NCBI GenBank assembly: GCA_016649925.1
Contig: JAENWO010000002.1
Coordinates: 1-25,133 of the forward strand
Direction: 5' to 3'
DNA length: 25,133 nt
From: Actinomycetales bacterium
GTDB taxonomy: Bacteria; Actinomycetota; Actinomycetes; Actinomycetales; Beutenbergiaceae
Part shown: piece after piece, positions 16,252 to 23,703 of the stretch
How positions within the stretch are numbered: position 1 is the stretch's first letter
How the letters are laid out: each line of letters starts with the position of its first letter
Notes under the pieces: model-generated
Seen by the model: only the letters and a program-made list of their open reading frames with translations
What the model was told of the DNA's origin: nothing
The model's database searches: none
Program-made: the position numbers and the translations under genes

Positions 16252-17288
16252 AGGCCGCCATCTTCGTCGGGCCCGGCGAGGTCGAGCTCGGCGAGGTCGA
16301 AACCCCGATGGCGGGCCCGGGTGAGCTCGTCATCAAGGTCGGGGCCAACACCGTATGCGGCACGGACGTGCGCATCATCCGTGGTGAGAAGACGGCCGGG
16401 ATCGATCACGGCGTCGTCCTCGGCCACGAGGTGGCCGGGTACATCGCCGAGGTGGGCGAGGGCGTGACCGGCTATCACGTCGACGACCTCGTCGGTCTCA
16501 CCCCGATCATCTCCTGTGGTCACTGCTACTACTGCAACCGAGATCTCGAGCACTTCTGCGTCGACATGAAGATCGTCGGGTACGCCGTCAACGGTGGCCT
16601 CGCCGAGTACATGAAGGTGCCGGCGCACGCCGTCGCCCGCGGGAACGTCGTCAAGGCGGACAAGCACCTGCGACCGGAGCACGTCGCGCTTGCCGAACCG
16701 CTCTCGTGCTGCCTGTCCGGTCTGCGCAGCTACGAGGTGCACGTCGGGGACACCGTCGTCATCCTCGGGGCCGGCCCGATCGGCTTGATCCACCTCCAGC
16801 TCGCTCTGCTGCGCGGCGCCACGCAGGTGATCGTCTCCGACATCTCGGCCTCGAGGCGCGCCGCGGCGGTCGAGTTCGGTGCGACCCTGACTGTGGACCC
16901 GTCCAGTGAGGGCCTGCAGCAGGTCGTCAAGGATGCCACCCAGGGCCGCGGCGCCGACCTGGCCGTGATCTGCATCGGTCGCCCGCAGCTCTTCGCCGAC
17001 GCACTCGGCGTCGTCCGCAAGCGCGGTCGCGTCAATGTCTTCGCCGGTTTCCCCGCAGGAGGTACGGCCGCGTTCGACCCGAACGCCATCCACTACGGCG
17101 AGATCACCGTCACCGGTGCGTCGAACGCGCGTCGCTCGGACTACGAGCAGGCCGTGCGGCTCATCGAGTCCGGGAGGATCGCCGTCGAGAAGATGGTCAC
17201 CAACAGCTTCCCGCTCTCGAAGGTGCTCGAGGCGATCGACTACTCGGCCGGTGGCGAGGGCATCAAGGTCGCCGTCGTCCCGGACTGA
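16248..17288 (+). CDS. Zinc-dependent polyol dehydrogenase (MDR family)
   Basis: A 346-residue medium-chain alcohol dehydrogenase resembling sorbitol, threonine and erythritol/threitol dehydrogenases. Catalytic zinc ligands are Cys37 in VCGTD and His60-Glu61 in LGHEVAG. Structural zinc ligands are Cys90, Cys93, Cys96 and Cys104 in CGHCYYCNRDLEHFC. The Rossmann motif VVILGAGPIGLIHLQ is followed by an acidic residue in VSDIS, which favours NAD over NADP. It would oxidise a polyol to a ketose, supplying the DhaK-type kinase. ATG 16248 overlaps the aldolase stop. The closest pathway analogue I know is EltD of Mycobacterium smegmatis (erythritol/L-threitol dehydrogenase), but the polyol specificity cannot be read from the sequence. 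Immediately after its stop comes an insertion-sequence relic. Confidence 0.9.
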   Translation: MKAAIFVGPGEVELGEVETPMAGPGELVIKVGANTVCGTDVRIIRGEKTAGIDHGVVLGHEVAGYIAEVGEGVTGYHVDDLVGLTPIISCGHCYYCNRDLEHFCVDMKIVGYAVNGGLAEYMKVPAHAVARGNVVKADKHLRPEHVALAEPLSCCLSGLRSYEVHVGDTVVILGAGPIGLIHLQLALLRGATQVIVSDISASRRAAAVEFGATLTVDPSSEGLQQVVKDATQGRGADLAVICIGRPQLFADALGVVRKRGRVNVFAGFPAGGTAAFDPNAIHYGEITVTGASNARRSDYEQAVRLIESGRIAVEKMVTNSFPLSKVLEAIDYSAGGEGIKVAVVPD

Positions 17289-17348
17289 TCTTCGTCGCGC
17301 GTGGACTGATCGTCGCGCGACTGTGGGACGTTCCCGTTCCTAAGTTGT

Positions 17349-17362
17349 GAGCTTTTGTAAGC
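17349..17362. other. Hairpin near the right end of the TnpB element
   Basis: AGCTT and AAGCT form a 5-bp stem around TTGT, just inside the 3' end of the tnpB relic (the minus-strand gene ends at 17340). IS200/IS605 elements carry small subterminal hairpins, and the guide RNA of TnpB overlaps this end of the gene. This is a candidate remnant of that structure. The exact element boundary is not defined. Just outside, 17282-17319 holds two near-copies of GGACTGATC-CGTCGCGCG. Confidence 0.35.
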
Positions 17363-17806
17363 TGACGGCTTCGGAGGCGAACGTTACCGATCGCCGGTCC
17401 ACGTCTGATGCCTTGCGGGGGCGTGGTTGTGGTTTCGCAGCCAGTTGCCCGACAGGTCGGGTCTTCTGCTCGGCTCCACCACCGTCTTGTGTCTCCGGGC
17501 CACTCCCGGCGATCAGGTGCGCGAAGTTCCGCGCGGCATTCAGGTCGCGATCCACGATCAGATCGCAGTGGTCGCATATGTGAACACGTTGGCTGAGGGG
17601 CAGCTTGGCTTTCACCGCACCACAGTTCGAGCAGGTCTTCGACGACGGCATGAACCGGTCCGCGAGGACCAGGGTCGAACCGTACTTCGAGGTCTTGTCG
17701 GCGAGCTGACGGCGAATCTCGGCAAAACCAGCATCGGATATCGCGCGGGCCAGTGACCGGTTCCGGGTCATGCCGGCGACGTTGAGGTCCTCGATCACGA
17801 TCGTCT

Positions 17807-17840
<34 letters not shown>

Positions 17841-18033
17841 AGTCTGGTCGTGAGTTTGTGGAGGCCGTCGGAGCGAATGTTGGCGACTCGAGCATGCATT
17901 TTCGGGCTTTACTGACGTAAGTGTGGGTCAGGTTCGTGTGGCATGGCCGGGGCGGTCGTGGCCGGGTTGAGGTAGCAGGGCGTCAATGTCATGGTGGTGG
18001 GAGTGACCTCAGTCACCTTCTCTTCGCTGATCA

Positions 18034-18056
18034 TTTCATCACAAACTGTGATGAAA
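18034..18056. promoter_or_regulatory. Perfect palindromic operator candidate upstream of rpiB
   Basis: TTTCATCACA (18034-18043) and TGTGATGAAA (18047-18056) are exact reverse complements with AAC between them. It lies in an AT-rich patch within the 17899-18221 spacer, 166 bases before the rpiB start. TAATGT (18073-18078), 17 bases downstream of the palindrome, could be a -10. The half-site resembles the TTTCACA elements near deoR and the aldolase. Apart from a small GTGAC/GTCAC repeat (18003-18016), the rest of the spacer holds nothing I can identify. Confidence 0.6.
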
Positions 18057-18221
18057 CTAACGCATTCTGGGTTAATGTGGAGATGCTGCAAAAAATCGCG
18101 ACGGCTATTGTTCCCCCTGGGTCCGGACGTCGAGTCGTGTGACGCAGGACGGCGACGGAGCAGTCATCCCGCCGCTGAACAGAGACGATCGGTGCGCACG
18201 CGCCGGAAGGGTCAGGGCATC

Positions 18222-18698
18222 ATGGGTTGGCGGATTGTCGTAGGTTCGGATCTGGCCGGATACGACTACAAGGAAGTCATCAAGGCCGACTTCGAGAAGG
18301 ACCCCCGGGTCGATCAGGTCATCGACGTCGGCGTCGGGTCCGAGGAGGACGTCGACTACCCGCACGTCGCGGTCAACGGAGCGCGCAAGGTCGCAGCCGG
18401 AGAGGCCGACCGCGCGCTGCTCCTCTGCGGTACCGGCATCGGTGTCGCGATCGCCGCGAACAAGGTTCCCGGCATCCGCGCCTCGGTCGGTCACGACAGC
18501 TACTCGGTCGAACGGCTGGTGAAGTCCAACAACGCGCAGGTCCTCACGTTCGGCCAGCGTGTCATCGGGCTCGAGCTCGCCCGCAAGCTGGCCTCGGAGT
18601 GGCTCGATCACACCTTCGACCCGACCTCGAACTCGGCCAAGAAGGTCGACGAGATCTGCTCCTACGAGGGCATCGAACCGTCGGTCACCACCGACTGA
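18222..18698 (+). CDS. RpiB/LacA/LacB-family sugar-phosphate isomerase
   Basis: A 158-residue isomerase of the ribose-5-phosphate isomerase B fold, interconverting an aldose and ketose phosphate. LLLCGTGIGVAIAANKVPGIRA contains the catalytic Cys69 and the anion-binding GTGIG loop. DSYSVERLVKSNNAQVLTFGQRVIG is the conserved helix region. The usual SDHAG motif reads SDLAG (Leu11 in place of His), which argues against ordinary RpiB activity. From memory, the overall pattern resembles DerI, the D-erythrulose-4-phosphate isomerase of Mycobacterium smegmatis. ATG 18222 gives the normal N-terminus (MGWRIVVGSD), with AGGG and GGAAGG upstream. With the DhaK-type kinase it could deliver erythrose-4-phosphate to the pentose phosphate pathway. 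This specificity is inference. Confidence 0.88.
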   Translation: MGWRIVVGSDLAGYDYKEVIKADFEKDPRVDQVIDVGVGSEEDVDYPHVAVNGARKVAAGEADRALLLCGTGIGVAIAANKVPGIRASVGHDSYSVERLVKSNNAQVLTFGQRVIGLELARKLASEWLDHTFDPTSNSAKKVDEICSYEGIEPSVTTD

Positions 18699-18788
18699 CG
18701 CCTTCTTGCGAAGCCATGTCTGAGCCGGGTCCGCCCGCGCTCACGAGAGATGTCTGCCCTCGGACGCCCACACACGTGCTCCGGTGAG

Positions 18789-18850
18789 GCAGGCGCGGGT
18801 CGGCTTTGCGCCAAGCCGCCGCCTGCGGGACGACTCCAGACACGTTCTGG
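18789..18850 (+). other. Two tandem hairpins in the leader of the membrane-protein gene
   Basis: GCAGGCG (18789-18795) pairs with CGCCTGC (18820-18826), enclosing CGGCTT (18801-18806) paired with AAGCCG (18813-18818). This first hairpin may end rpiB transcription. A second, CCAGA (18836-18840) with TCTGG (18846-18850), overlaps the GGAAGG ribosome site of the next gene (TTG at 18864). The other bases of the 165-base gap show no clear promoter. Confidence 0.45.
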
Positions 18851-18863
18851 AAGGTACTGACAG

Positions 18864-19734
18864 TTGGGCATCGACGTCTTTTGGCTGATCGCCTCGATCG
18901 GCGGTGGCGCGTTCGCAGCGGCGATCGGTGGCCAGACAGCATTCATCTTCACCGGTTTCGCGTTCTTCTTCGGGCTCTCCGGCCTGCTCGGTGAGTCGAC
19001 GGGCGGCTTTATGGAGCTCGTCACCTTCGGACCCGTCTTCGGCCCCCAGATCACCTTCTCGGGCGGCGTGGCCGCTGCCGCATATGCCGGCCGTCGCGGC
19101 TACCTGGCGAACGGCAAGGACATCATCACCCCGCTCGCTACCCTGGCCAAGCCTGATGTCCTGGCCGTCGGTGGTGTCTTCGGAGCTCTCGGCTACCTGA
19201 TCGAGCGCGCCGTCGCGCTCATCCCGTGGTTCGGCTCCTCGACGGACGTCGTGGCGTTCGCCGTGGTGGTCTCCGCCGTCATCGTGCGCCTCGTCTTCAG
19301 CCGTTCGAAGGTTTTCGGTCCCTGCCCCAAGGGTGAGGTCCTGGGGACCAAGGACGCCCACTGGGTCGAGTGGCAGGAGGGCCGGGGCATCTTGGCGGCC
19401 CACGGTTTCTACTCCGGCCTCATCTTCGCCGCCGCCGGCCCCGGTCACGCACCACATGACGATTATCGCCGCCCTCGCGGCGATCCTCTGCTACCCGATC
19501 GTGGGCGAGAGCCTGGCCCTCGCCACGGTCATCGGCGCGGTCTTCGGCTTCATCGCAGCCCGGGCGGGTGAGGTCTTCTCGCGACTCATCCAGATCCGCG
19601 GTAACACCCACATCGACCCCCCGGCTCTCGCTATCTTTGTCATGACGACCGTCCCCTTCATCATCACCCGCGCTGAGCTGAGCCCCGTCCGGTGGTTCGG
19701 CCGACGTCCGGCCGAACCACCGGACCTCACCTGA
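18864..19734 (+). pseudogene. Multi-pass membrane protein with a one-base frameshift, unrecognised family
   Basis: I do not recognise this family. The TTG start at 18864 follows GGAAGG by nine bases. The frame runs through hydrophobic helices (AFIFTGFAFFFGLSG; GGVAAAAYAG; VVAFAVVVSAVIVRLVF) to about 19437, then loses sense. The next frame continues the same kind of protein: HHMTIIAALAAILCYPIVG, ALATVIGAVFGFIAA, PPALAIFVMTTVPFII, to TGA 19732-19734. Removing one C from the run at 19439-19442 restores a continuous 289-residue protein reading FAAAGPVTHHMTI across the junction. About seven helices are likely. There is no signal peptide or transporter signature I can name. No other transporter gene lies in the island, so a role as permease is tempting but unproven. 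The frameshift may be a sequencing error, a true mutation or, less likely, programmed. The HAD phosphatase follows ten bases later. Confidence 0.7.
19687..19725 (+). other. Perfect 17-bp inverted repeat at the 3' end of the membrane-protein gene
   Basis: GTCCGGTGGTTCGGCC (19687-19702) and GGCCGAACCACCGGAC (19710-19725) are exact reverse complements. One more G-C pair closes the stem, leaving the five-base loop ACGTC. It lies within the last codons of the membrane protein and just before the GAGGAG site of the HAD gene. There is no T run. It may attenuate or stabilise the polycistronic message. Confidence 0.75.
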
Positions 19735-19743
19735 GGAGAATCG

Positions 19744-20610
19744 TTGGCGAACACCGCTGTCGGGACCGACGCCCGACCGGAGACGTTCTACGACGCCTAT
19801 GTCTTCGATATGGACGGCACGATCTATCTCGGAGAGCATCTCCTCCCCGGTGCGGAAAGGCTCGTCCGTGAGTTGCGCCGTCGTGAGATCCCGGTGCGCT
19901 TCCTGTCGAACAACCCCACCAAGGACCCGGAGGAGTACGCCAAGAAGCTCGAGCGGCTCGGACTGCCCACCCCGGTGGACGAGATCGCGAACACGGTCGT
20001 CGTCATGACGCGTTGGCTGCTCGAGCACCACCCGGGCAAGGTCGTCTACCCCATCGCGGAGGAACCCCTCATCCGCGCGCTGCGCGCGGCGGGCATCGCG
20101 ATCTCGGAGGATCCCGCCGAGATCGACATCGTCATCGCGAGCTACGACCGCACCTTCGCGTACAACAAGCTGCAGATCGCTTTCGACGCGATCTGGTTCC
20201 ACAAGCGTGCGATCCTCGTCACCACGAATCCGGACCGCTACTGCCCGTTCCCCGGCGGACGCGGTGAGCCCGACGCGGCATCCATCGTCGCCGCGATCGA
20301 GGCGTGCACCGGGACCACCCTCGCGAAGAACGTGGGCAAGCCCGACCCCGCCATGCTCCGCGAGTCGCTGGCGGGTCTGGACGTCGATCCCACGAACTGC
20401 ATGATGATCGGCGACCGCCTGGGCACCGACATCCAGATGGCCGTCAACACCGGCATGGCCTCGACCCTTGTGCTCACGGGGGACTCCACCCTCGACGAGG
20501 CGCTCGACCTCCCCACGGAGAACCGGCCGACGTTCATCCTCGACCGCATCGACCACCTCGTGCCCGCAGCAGTGCGCGCGGAGCTCGGGTGGAACGACAC
20601 CGACGACTGA
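19744..20610 (+). CDS. HAD-IIA sugar phosphatase, NagD/AraL type
   Basis: A 288-residue cytoplasmic phosphatase of the HAD superfamily, subclass IIA, with a cap between motifs I and III. Motif I is FDMDGT with nucleophile Asp22 and acid Asp24. Motif II is FLSNNPTK (Ser55). Motif III is Lys199 in VGKPDP. Motif IV is GDRLGTD with Asp224 and Asp229. The TTG start at 19744 follows GAGGAG at seven bases. The family includes E. coli NagD and Bacillus subtilis AraL, which removes phosphate from sugar phosphates and sits beside araM in the arabinose operon. Here too an AraM homologue and a ribulokinase follow, so a house-cleaning role against toxic sugar phosphates is likely. It lies in the same direction as the membrane protein and the FGGY kinase, probably in one operon. 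Confidence 0.9.
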   Translation: MANTAVGTDARPETFYDAYVFDMDGTIYLGEHLLPGAERLVRELRRREIPVRFLSNNPTKDPEEYAKKLERLGLPTPVDEIANTVVVMTRWLLEHHPGKVVYPIAEEPLIRALRAAGIAISEDPAEIDIVIASYDRTFAYNKLQIAFDAIWFHKRAILVTTNPDRYCPFPGGRGEPDAASIVAAIEACTGTTLAKNVGKPDPAMLRESLAGLDVDPTNCMMIGDRLGTDIQMAVNTGMASTLVLTGDSTLDEALDLPTENRPTFILDRIDHLVPAAVRAELGWNDTDD

Positions 20611-20647
20611 CCCCCTGACCCCCACCACTCAAGGAAGAGACGAGCAC

Positions 20648-22243
20648 ATGACCACTCCCGTTCTTTCGCAAGGCCCCTTCGTCATGGGGATCGACCTCGG
20701 TACCGAGAGCTGCCGCGTCGCGATCTTCGACCTCGCCGGCAAGCCCATCCACTTCGCGGCCACGACCTACCAGACGACGCACCCGCGGCCGGGCTGGGCC
20801 GAGCAGAGCCCCGAGGACTGGTGGGAGGCGCTGCAGGCGTCGACGCACAAGGTCCTGCAGGGCTCGGGCATCCCCGCGCACGAGATCGCCGGCATCTCCT
20901 ACGACGCGACGACGACGACCGTCGTCGCGATGGACGCCCGCGGCGTCGAGCTGCGCCCGGCCGTCATGTGGATGGACGTGCGTGCGGTCGAGCAGGCCAA
21001 GCGCGCCTCACAGTCCACCTCGTCGGCTCGCCGCTACAACGGCAACGGCACCGCACCCGCGAGCCCCGAGTGGTATCCCTTCAAGGCCGCCTGGCTCCGC
21101 GAGAACGAGCGGGAGACCTATGACAAGGCGGCGCACCTCGTCGACGCACCGGAGTGGGTCAACTTCAAGCTCACCGGTGAGTGGACCCTCAACATCAACT
21201 CCGCTGCGCACCGCATGTACTACGACCGCGACCAGGGCGGCTGGCCCGTCGACTTCTACGAGGAGATCGGCGTCGGCGACGTGTTCGACAAGATCCCCGA
21301 GCGCGTGCTCGACCTCGGCACCCCGGTGGGTGGGCTGACCACGATGGCTGCCACGGCGCTCGGGCTCCTGCCCGGGACGCTCGTCGCCCAGGGCTCGGCC
21401 GACGCGTGGGCCGGGCAGGTGGGCCTCAACGTGCTCACGCCGGGTCGCATGGCCCTCATCACAGGTTCCTCGCACGTGCTCACGGGTCAGACCGACAAGG
21501 CAATCTCCGGGGAGGGCTTCTTCGGCGCCTACACCGACGGCGTCATCCCGGGCCAGTACACCGTCGAGGGTGGCCAGGTCTCGACCGGGTCGGTCCTGAA
21601 GTGGTTCAAGGACAATTTCGCTCGCGACGTCGTCGCAGCCGCGGAGCGGACCGGCCTCAACGCCTATGACGTCCTCAACGCCCAGTCGCGCGACCTGCCC
21701 CCGGGCGCCGAGGGCCTCATCATCAACGAGTACTTCCAGGGCAACCGGACCCCGTACACCGACGGCCAGGCGCGCGGCATCATCTGGGGCCTGAGCCTGC
21801 ACCACGGCCCGGAGCACTTCTACCGCGCGATCCAGGAGAGCGTCTGCTACGGCACGGAGCACATCCTGCGCACCATGCGGACGGCCGGGCTCGAGGTGGA
21901 CCAGATCGTCGCCTGCGGCGGCGCGACCAACAGCCGCGACTGGATGCAGATGCACTCCGACGTGACCGGCGTACCGTTCACCCTCACGGAGGTCGGCGAC
22001 GCCGTCGTCCTGGGGTCCTGCATCCTCGCCGCCGCCGGTGCCGGCCTCTTCGACTCCGTCCAGGCAGCAGCCGACGCCATGGTGCACACCGCGGAAGTCA
22101 TCGAGCCCGACGCCGAGCGTCACGAGGAGTACAAGTTCTACGTCGACAAGTACATCGACACCTACCCGCGACTGCGTGAGCCGATCCACGAGATGACCGC
22201 GCACATCAGCGCGCGGGGGTCAGGAAAGGGAGGGACAGAGTAG
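20648..22243 (+). CDS. FGGY-family carbohydrate kinase (pentulose/polyol kinase type)
   Basis: A 531-residue kinase of the FGGY family, which phosphorylates pentuloses, hexuloses or polyols with ATP. The N-terminal phosphate loop is MGIDLGTESCRVAIFD (Asp16, Thr19). The catalytic base is Asp252 in GSADAWAGQVG. The second-domain ATP motif is ACGGATNSRDW (from residue 422), followed by GDAVVLGSCILAAAGAG. It is a different protein from the ribulokinase that follows, with separate sequence character. ATG 20648 is preceded by AAGGAAG about ten bases upstream and lies 37 bases after the phosphatase. The stop overlaps the start of the AraM-like gene (TAGTG). Its substrate is unknown; xylulose, ribulose, ribitol or erythritol are all possible for this family. 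Confidence 0.9.
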   Translation: MTTPVLSQGPFVMGIDLGTESCRVAIFDLAGKPIHFAATTYQTTHPRPGWAEQSPEDWWEALQASTHKVLQGSGIPAHEIAGISYDATTTTVVAMDARGVELRPAVMWMDVRAVEQAKRASQSTSSARRYNGNGTAPASPEWYPFKAAWLRENERETYDKAAHLVDAPEWVNFKLTGEWTLNINSAAHRMYYDRDQGGWPVDFYEEIGVGDVFDKIPERVLDLGTPVGGLTTMAATALGLLPGTLVAQGSADAWAGQVGLNVLTPGRMALITGSSHVLTGQTDKAISGEGFFGAYTDGVIPGQYTVEGGQVSTGSVLKWFKDNFARDVVAAAERTGLNAYDVLNAQSRDLPPGAEGLIINEYFQGNRTPYTDGQARGIIWGLSLHHGPEHFYRAIQESVCYGTEHILRTMRTAGLEVDQIVACGGATNSRDWMQMHSDVTGVPFTLTEVGDAVVLGSCILAAAGAGLFDSVQAAADAMVHTAEVIEPDAERHEEYKFYVDKYIDTYPRLREPIHEMTAHISARGSGKGGTE

Positions 22244-23601
22244 TGACCGACAACCTCATCGCGACGGCCCTCGAGAGCGCCACCGACACCCGGTCGATCG
22301 TGATCGGCAAGGGCGTGGCCGACCAGGCCGGCCGCGTCTTCACCGAGCTGTTCGGTGACCGCAGGGCCATCATCGTCGCGGACGGCAACACCTTCGCCGC
22401 GATGGGGGGCGTGGTGGCGGAATCCCTGCGCGAGGCAGGCGTCGAGATGATCGAGCCCTACCTCTTCCCGGGATCGCCCACGCTGTATGCGGGCTACTCG
22501 AACATCGAGCTGCTGCGCGACCATCTGGCCCCGCTCGACGCCGTCGTCGTGGCCATCGCTTCGGGGACGCTCAACGACGTCGCCAAGTGTGCGAACGGTG
22601 AGCTCGGGCGCGAGTACATGGTGGTGGGTACCGCTGCCTCTATGGACGGATATGCCGCCTACGGCGCCTCGATCACCAAGGACGGTTTCAAGCAGACCCT
22701 CTCCTGCCCGGCGCCGGCGGGGATCGTCGCGGACCTGACGGTGATGGCGGCCGCCCCGACGCGTCTGACCGCGACGGGCTATGGCGACCTCATCGAGAAG
22801 GTGCCCGCCGGGGCCGACTGGATCATCTCCGACGAGCTCGGCATCGAAGCGATCGACGAGAACGTCTGGGCGCTGGTCCAGGGTCCGCTGCGCGAAGCGC
22901 TCAGCGACCCGGCCGGACTGCGGGCGGGCGAGGGCGACTCGACCTACGGTCTTGCCGAGGGCCTGATCATGTCCGGCCTGGCCATGCAGGCCTACCAGTC
23001 CTCGCGCCCGGCCTCTGGTGCGGGCCACCAGTTCTCCCACCTGTGGGAGATGGAGAAGCTCGGCATGGACCAGGACCCGCCGCTCTCGCACGGGTTCAAG
23101 GTCGGGCTTGGCACGGTGGCGATCGCGTCGCTCTTCGAGGTGCTCCTGACGAAGGACCTCACCACGCTCGACGTCGACGCGGCGGTCGCCGCCTGGCCGA
23201 CGCGTGAGGAGATGGAGGCCCGCGTGCGCGCGGTCCACTCCGGAGACGTCGTCGAACCGGCCGTGACCGAGACCCTCGCGAAGTACGTCGACGCGCAGGA
23301 GCTGCGGGCCCGGCTCAAGGTGATCAAGGAGAAGTGGCCGGTCATCGCCGAGCGCGTGCGCGCCCAGCTGCTGCCGGCCGCCGACCTCAAGGCGTCGCTG
23401 GACACCGTCGGGGCCGTGACCCACCCCTCGCAGATCGGGGTGACCATGGACCGGTTCCGCCAGACGTACAGCCGCGCCCAGATGATCCGACGCCGGTACA
23501 CGGTGCTCGACCTGCTGGTCGAGGCGAACCTCCTCGACGAGTGCGTCGACGAGCTCTTCGCCGAGGGCGGGTTCTGGGCCGAGTCGCAGCCGCCGGCCTG
23601 A
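22243..23601 (+). CDS. Glycerol-1-phosphate dehydrogenase family protein (AraM/EgsA type)
   Basis: A 452-residue NAD(P)-dependent dehydrogenase of the iron/zinc ADH fold, in the branch with archaeal glycerol-1-phosphate dehydrogenase and Bacillus AraM/EgsA. The nucleotide loop is IASGTLNDVAK. VGTAASMDGYA is the family substrate motif. Metal ligands are predicted as Asp182 (GYGDL), His262 (SGAGHQFSHLW) and His283 (LSHGFKVG). It is somewhat longer than AraM, mainly in the C-terminal helical part. GTG 22243 uses the last base of the kinase stop, and AAAGGGAGGG supplies the ribosome site. The family reduces dihydroxyacetone phosphate to sn-glycerol-1-phosphate, but in this setting a polyol-phosphate substrate made by the upstream kinase is also plausible. 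Bacteria do not normally need glycerol-1-phosphate. Confidence 0.88.
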   Translation: MTDNLIATALESATDTRSIVIGKGVADQAGRVFTELFGDRRAIIVADGNTFAAMGGVVAESLREAGVEMIEPYLFPGSPTLYAGYSNIELLRDHLAPLDAVVVAIASGTLNDVAKCANGELGREYMVVGTAASMDGYAAYGASITKDGFKQTLSCPAPAGIVADLTVMAAAPTRLTATGYGDLIEKVPAGADWIISDELGIEAIDENVWALVQGPLREALSDPAGLRAGEGDSTYGLAEGLIMSGLAMQAYQSSRPASGAGHQFSHLWEMEKLGMDQDPPLSHGFKVGLGTVAIASLFEVLLTKDLTTLDVDAAVAAWPTREEMEARVRAVHSGDVVEPAVTETLAKYVDAQELRARLKVIKEKWPVIAERVRAQLLPAADLKASLDTVGAVTHPSQIGVTMDRFRQTYSRAQMIRRRYTVLDLLVEANLLDECVDELFAEGGFWAESQPPA

Positions 23602-23652
23602 CCGATCGACCCGGAGCCCGGACGTTCCCTCGCCCGGGCCACCTCGTCGACG

Positions 23653-23664
23653 GAAACGAGTTTC
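23653..23664. promoter_or_regulatory. GAAAC-GA-GTTTC palindrome upstream of araB
   Basis: GAAAC and GTTTC are exact reverse complements around GA, 40 bases before the ribulokinase start. The core GAAA-GA-TTTC matches the palindrome at 13349-13358 near deoR, apart from the extra C and G. The 102-base gap also holds a GCCCGG/CCGGGC inverted repeat, which may separate araB transcription from the upstream genes. Confidence 0.35.
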
Positions 23665-23703
23665 AACCACGAAGCGGGACATCTAGAAGGGAAGTGGCCA
23701 ACC

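Noticed and set aside
18034..18056. CRP/GlxR-type binding site
   Set aside because: CRP sites read TGTGA-N6-TCACA; here the half-sites are in the reverse order (TCACA then TGTGA), so a different regulator is more likely.
17909..18091. Short minus-strand frame of 60 codons upstream of rpiB
   Set aside because: No ribosome site, domain or coding bias; it overlaps the palindromic regulatory region.
17991..18221. Long N-terminal extension of the RpiB protein
   Set aside because: It would read through the operator palindrome and has no similarity to the family; ATG 18222 begins exactly at the conserved N-terminus.
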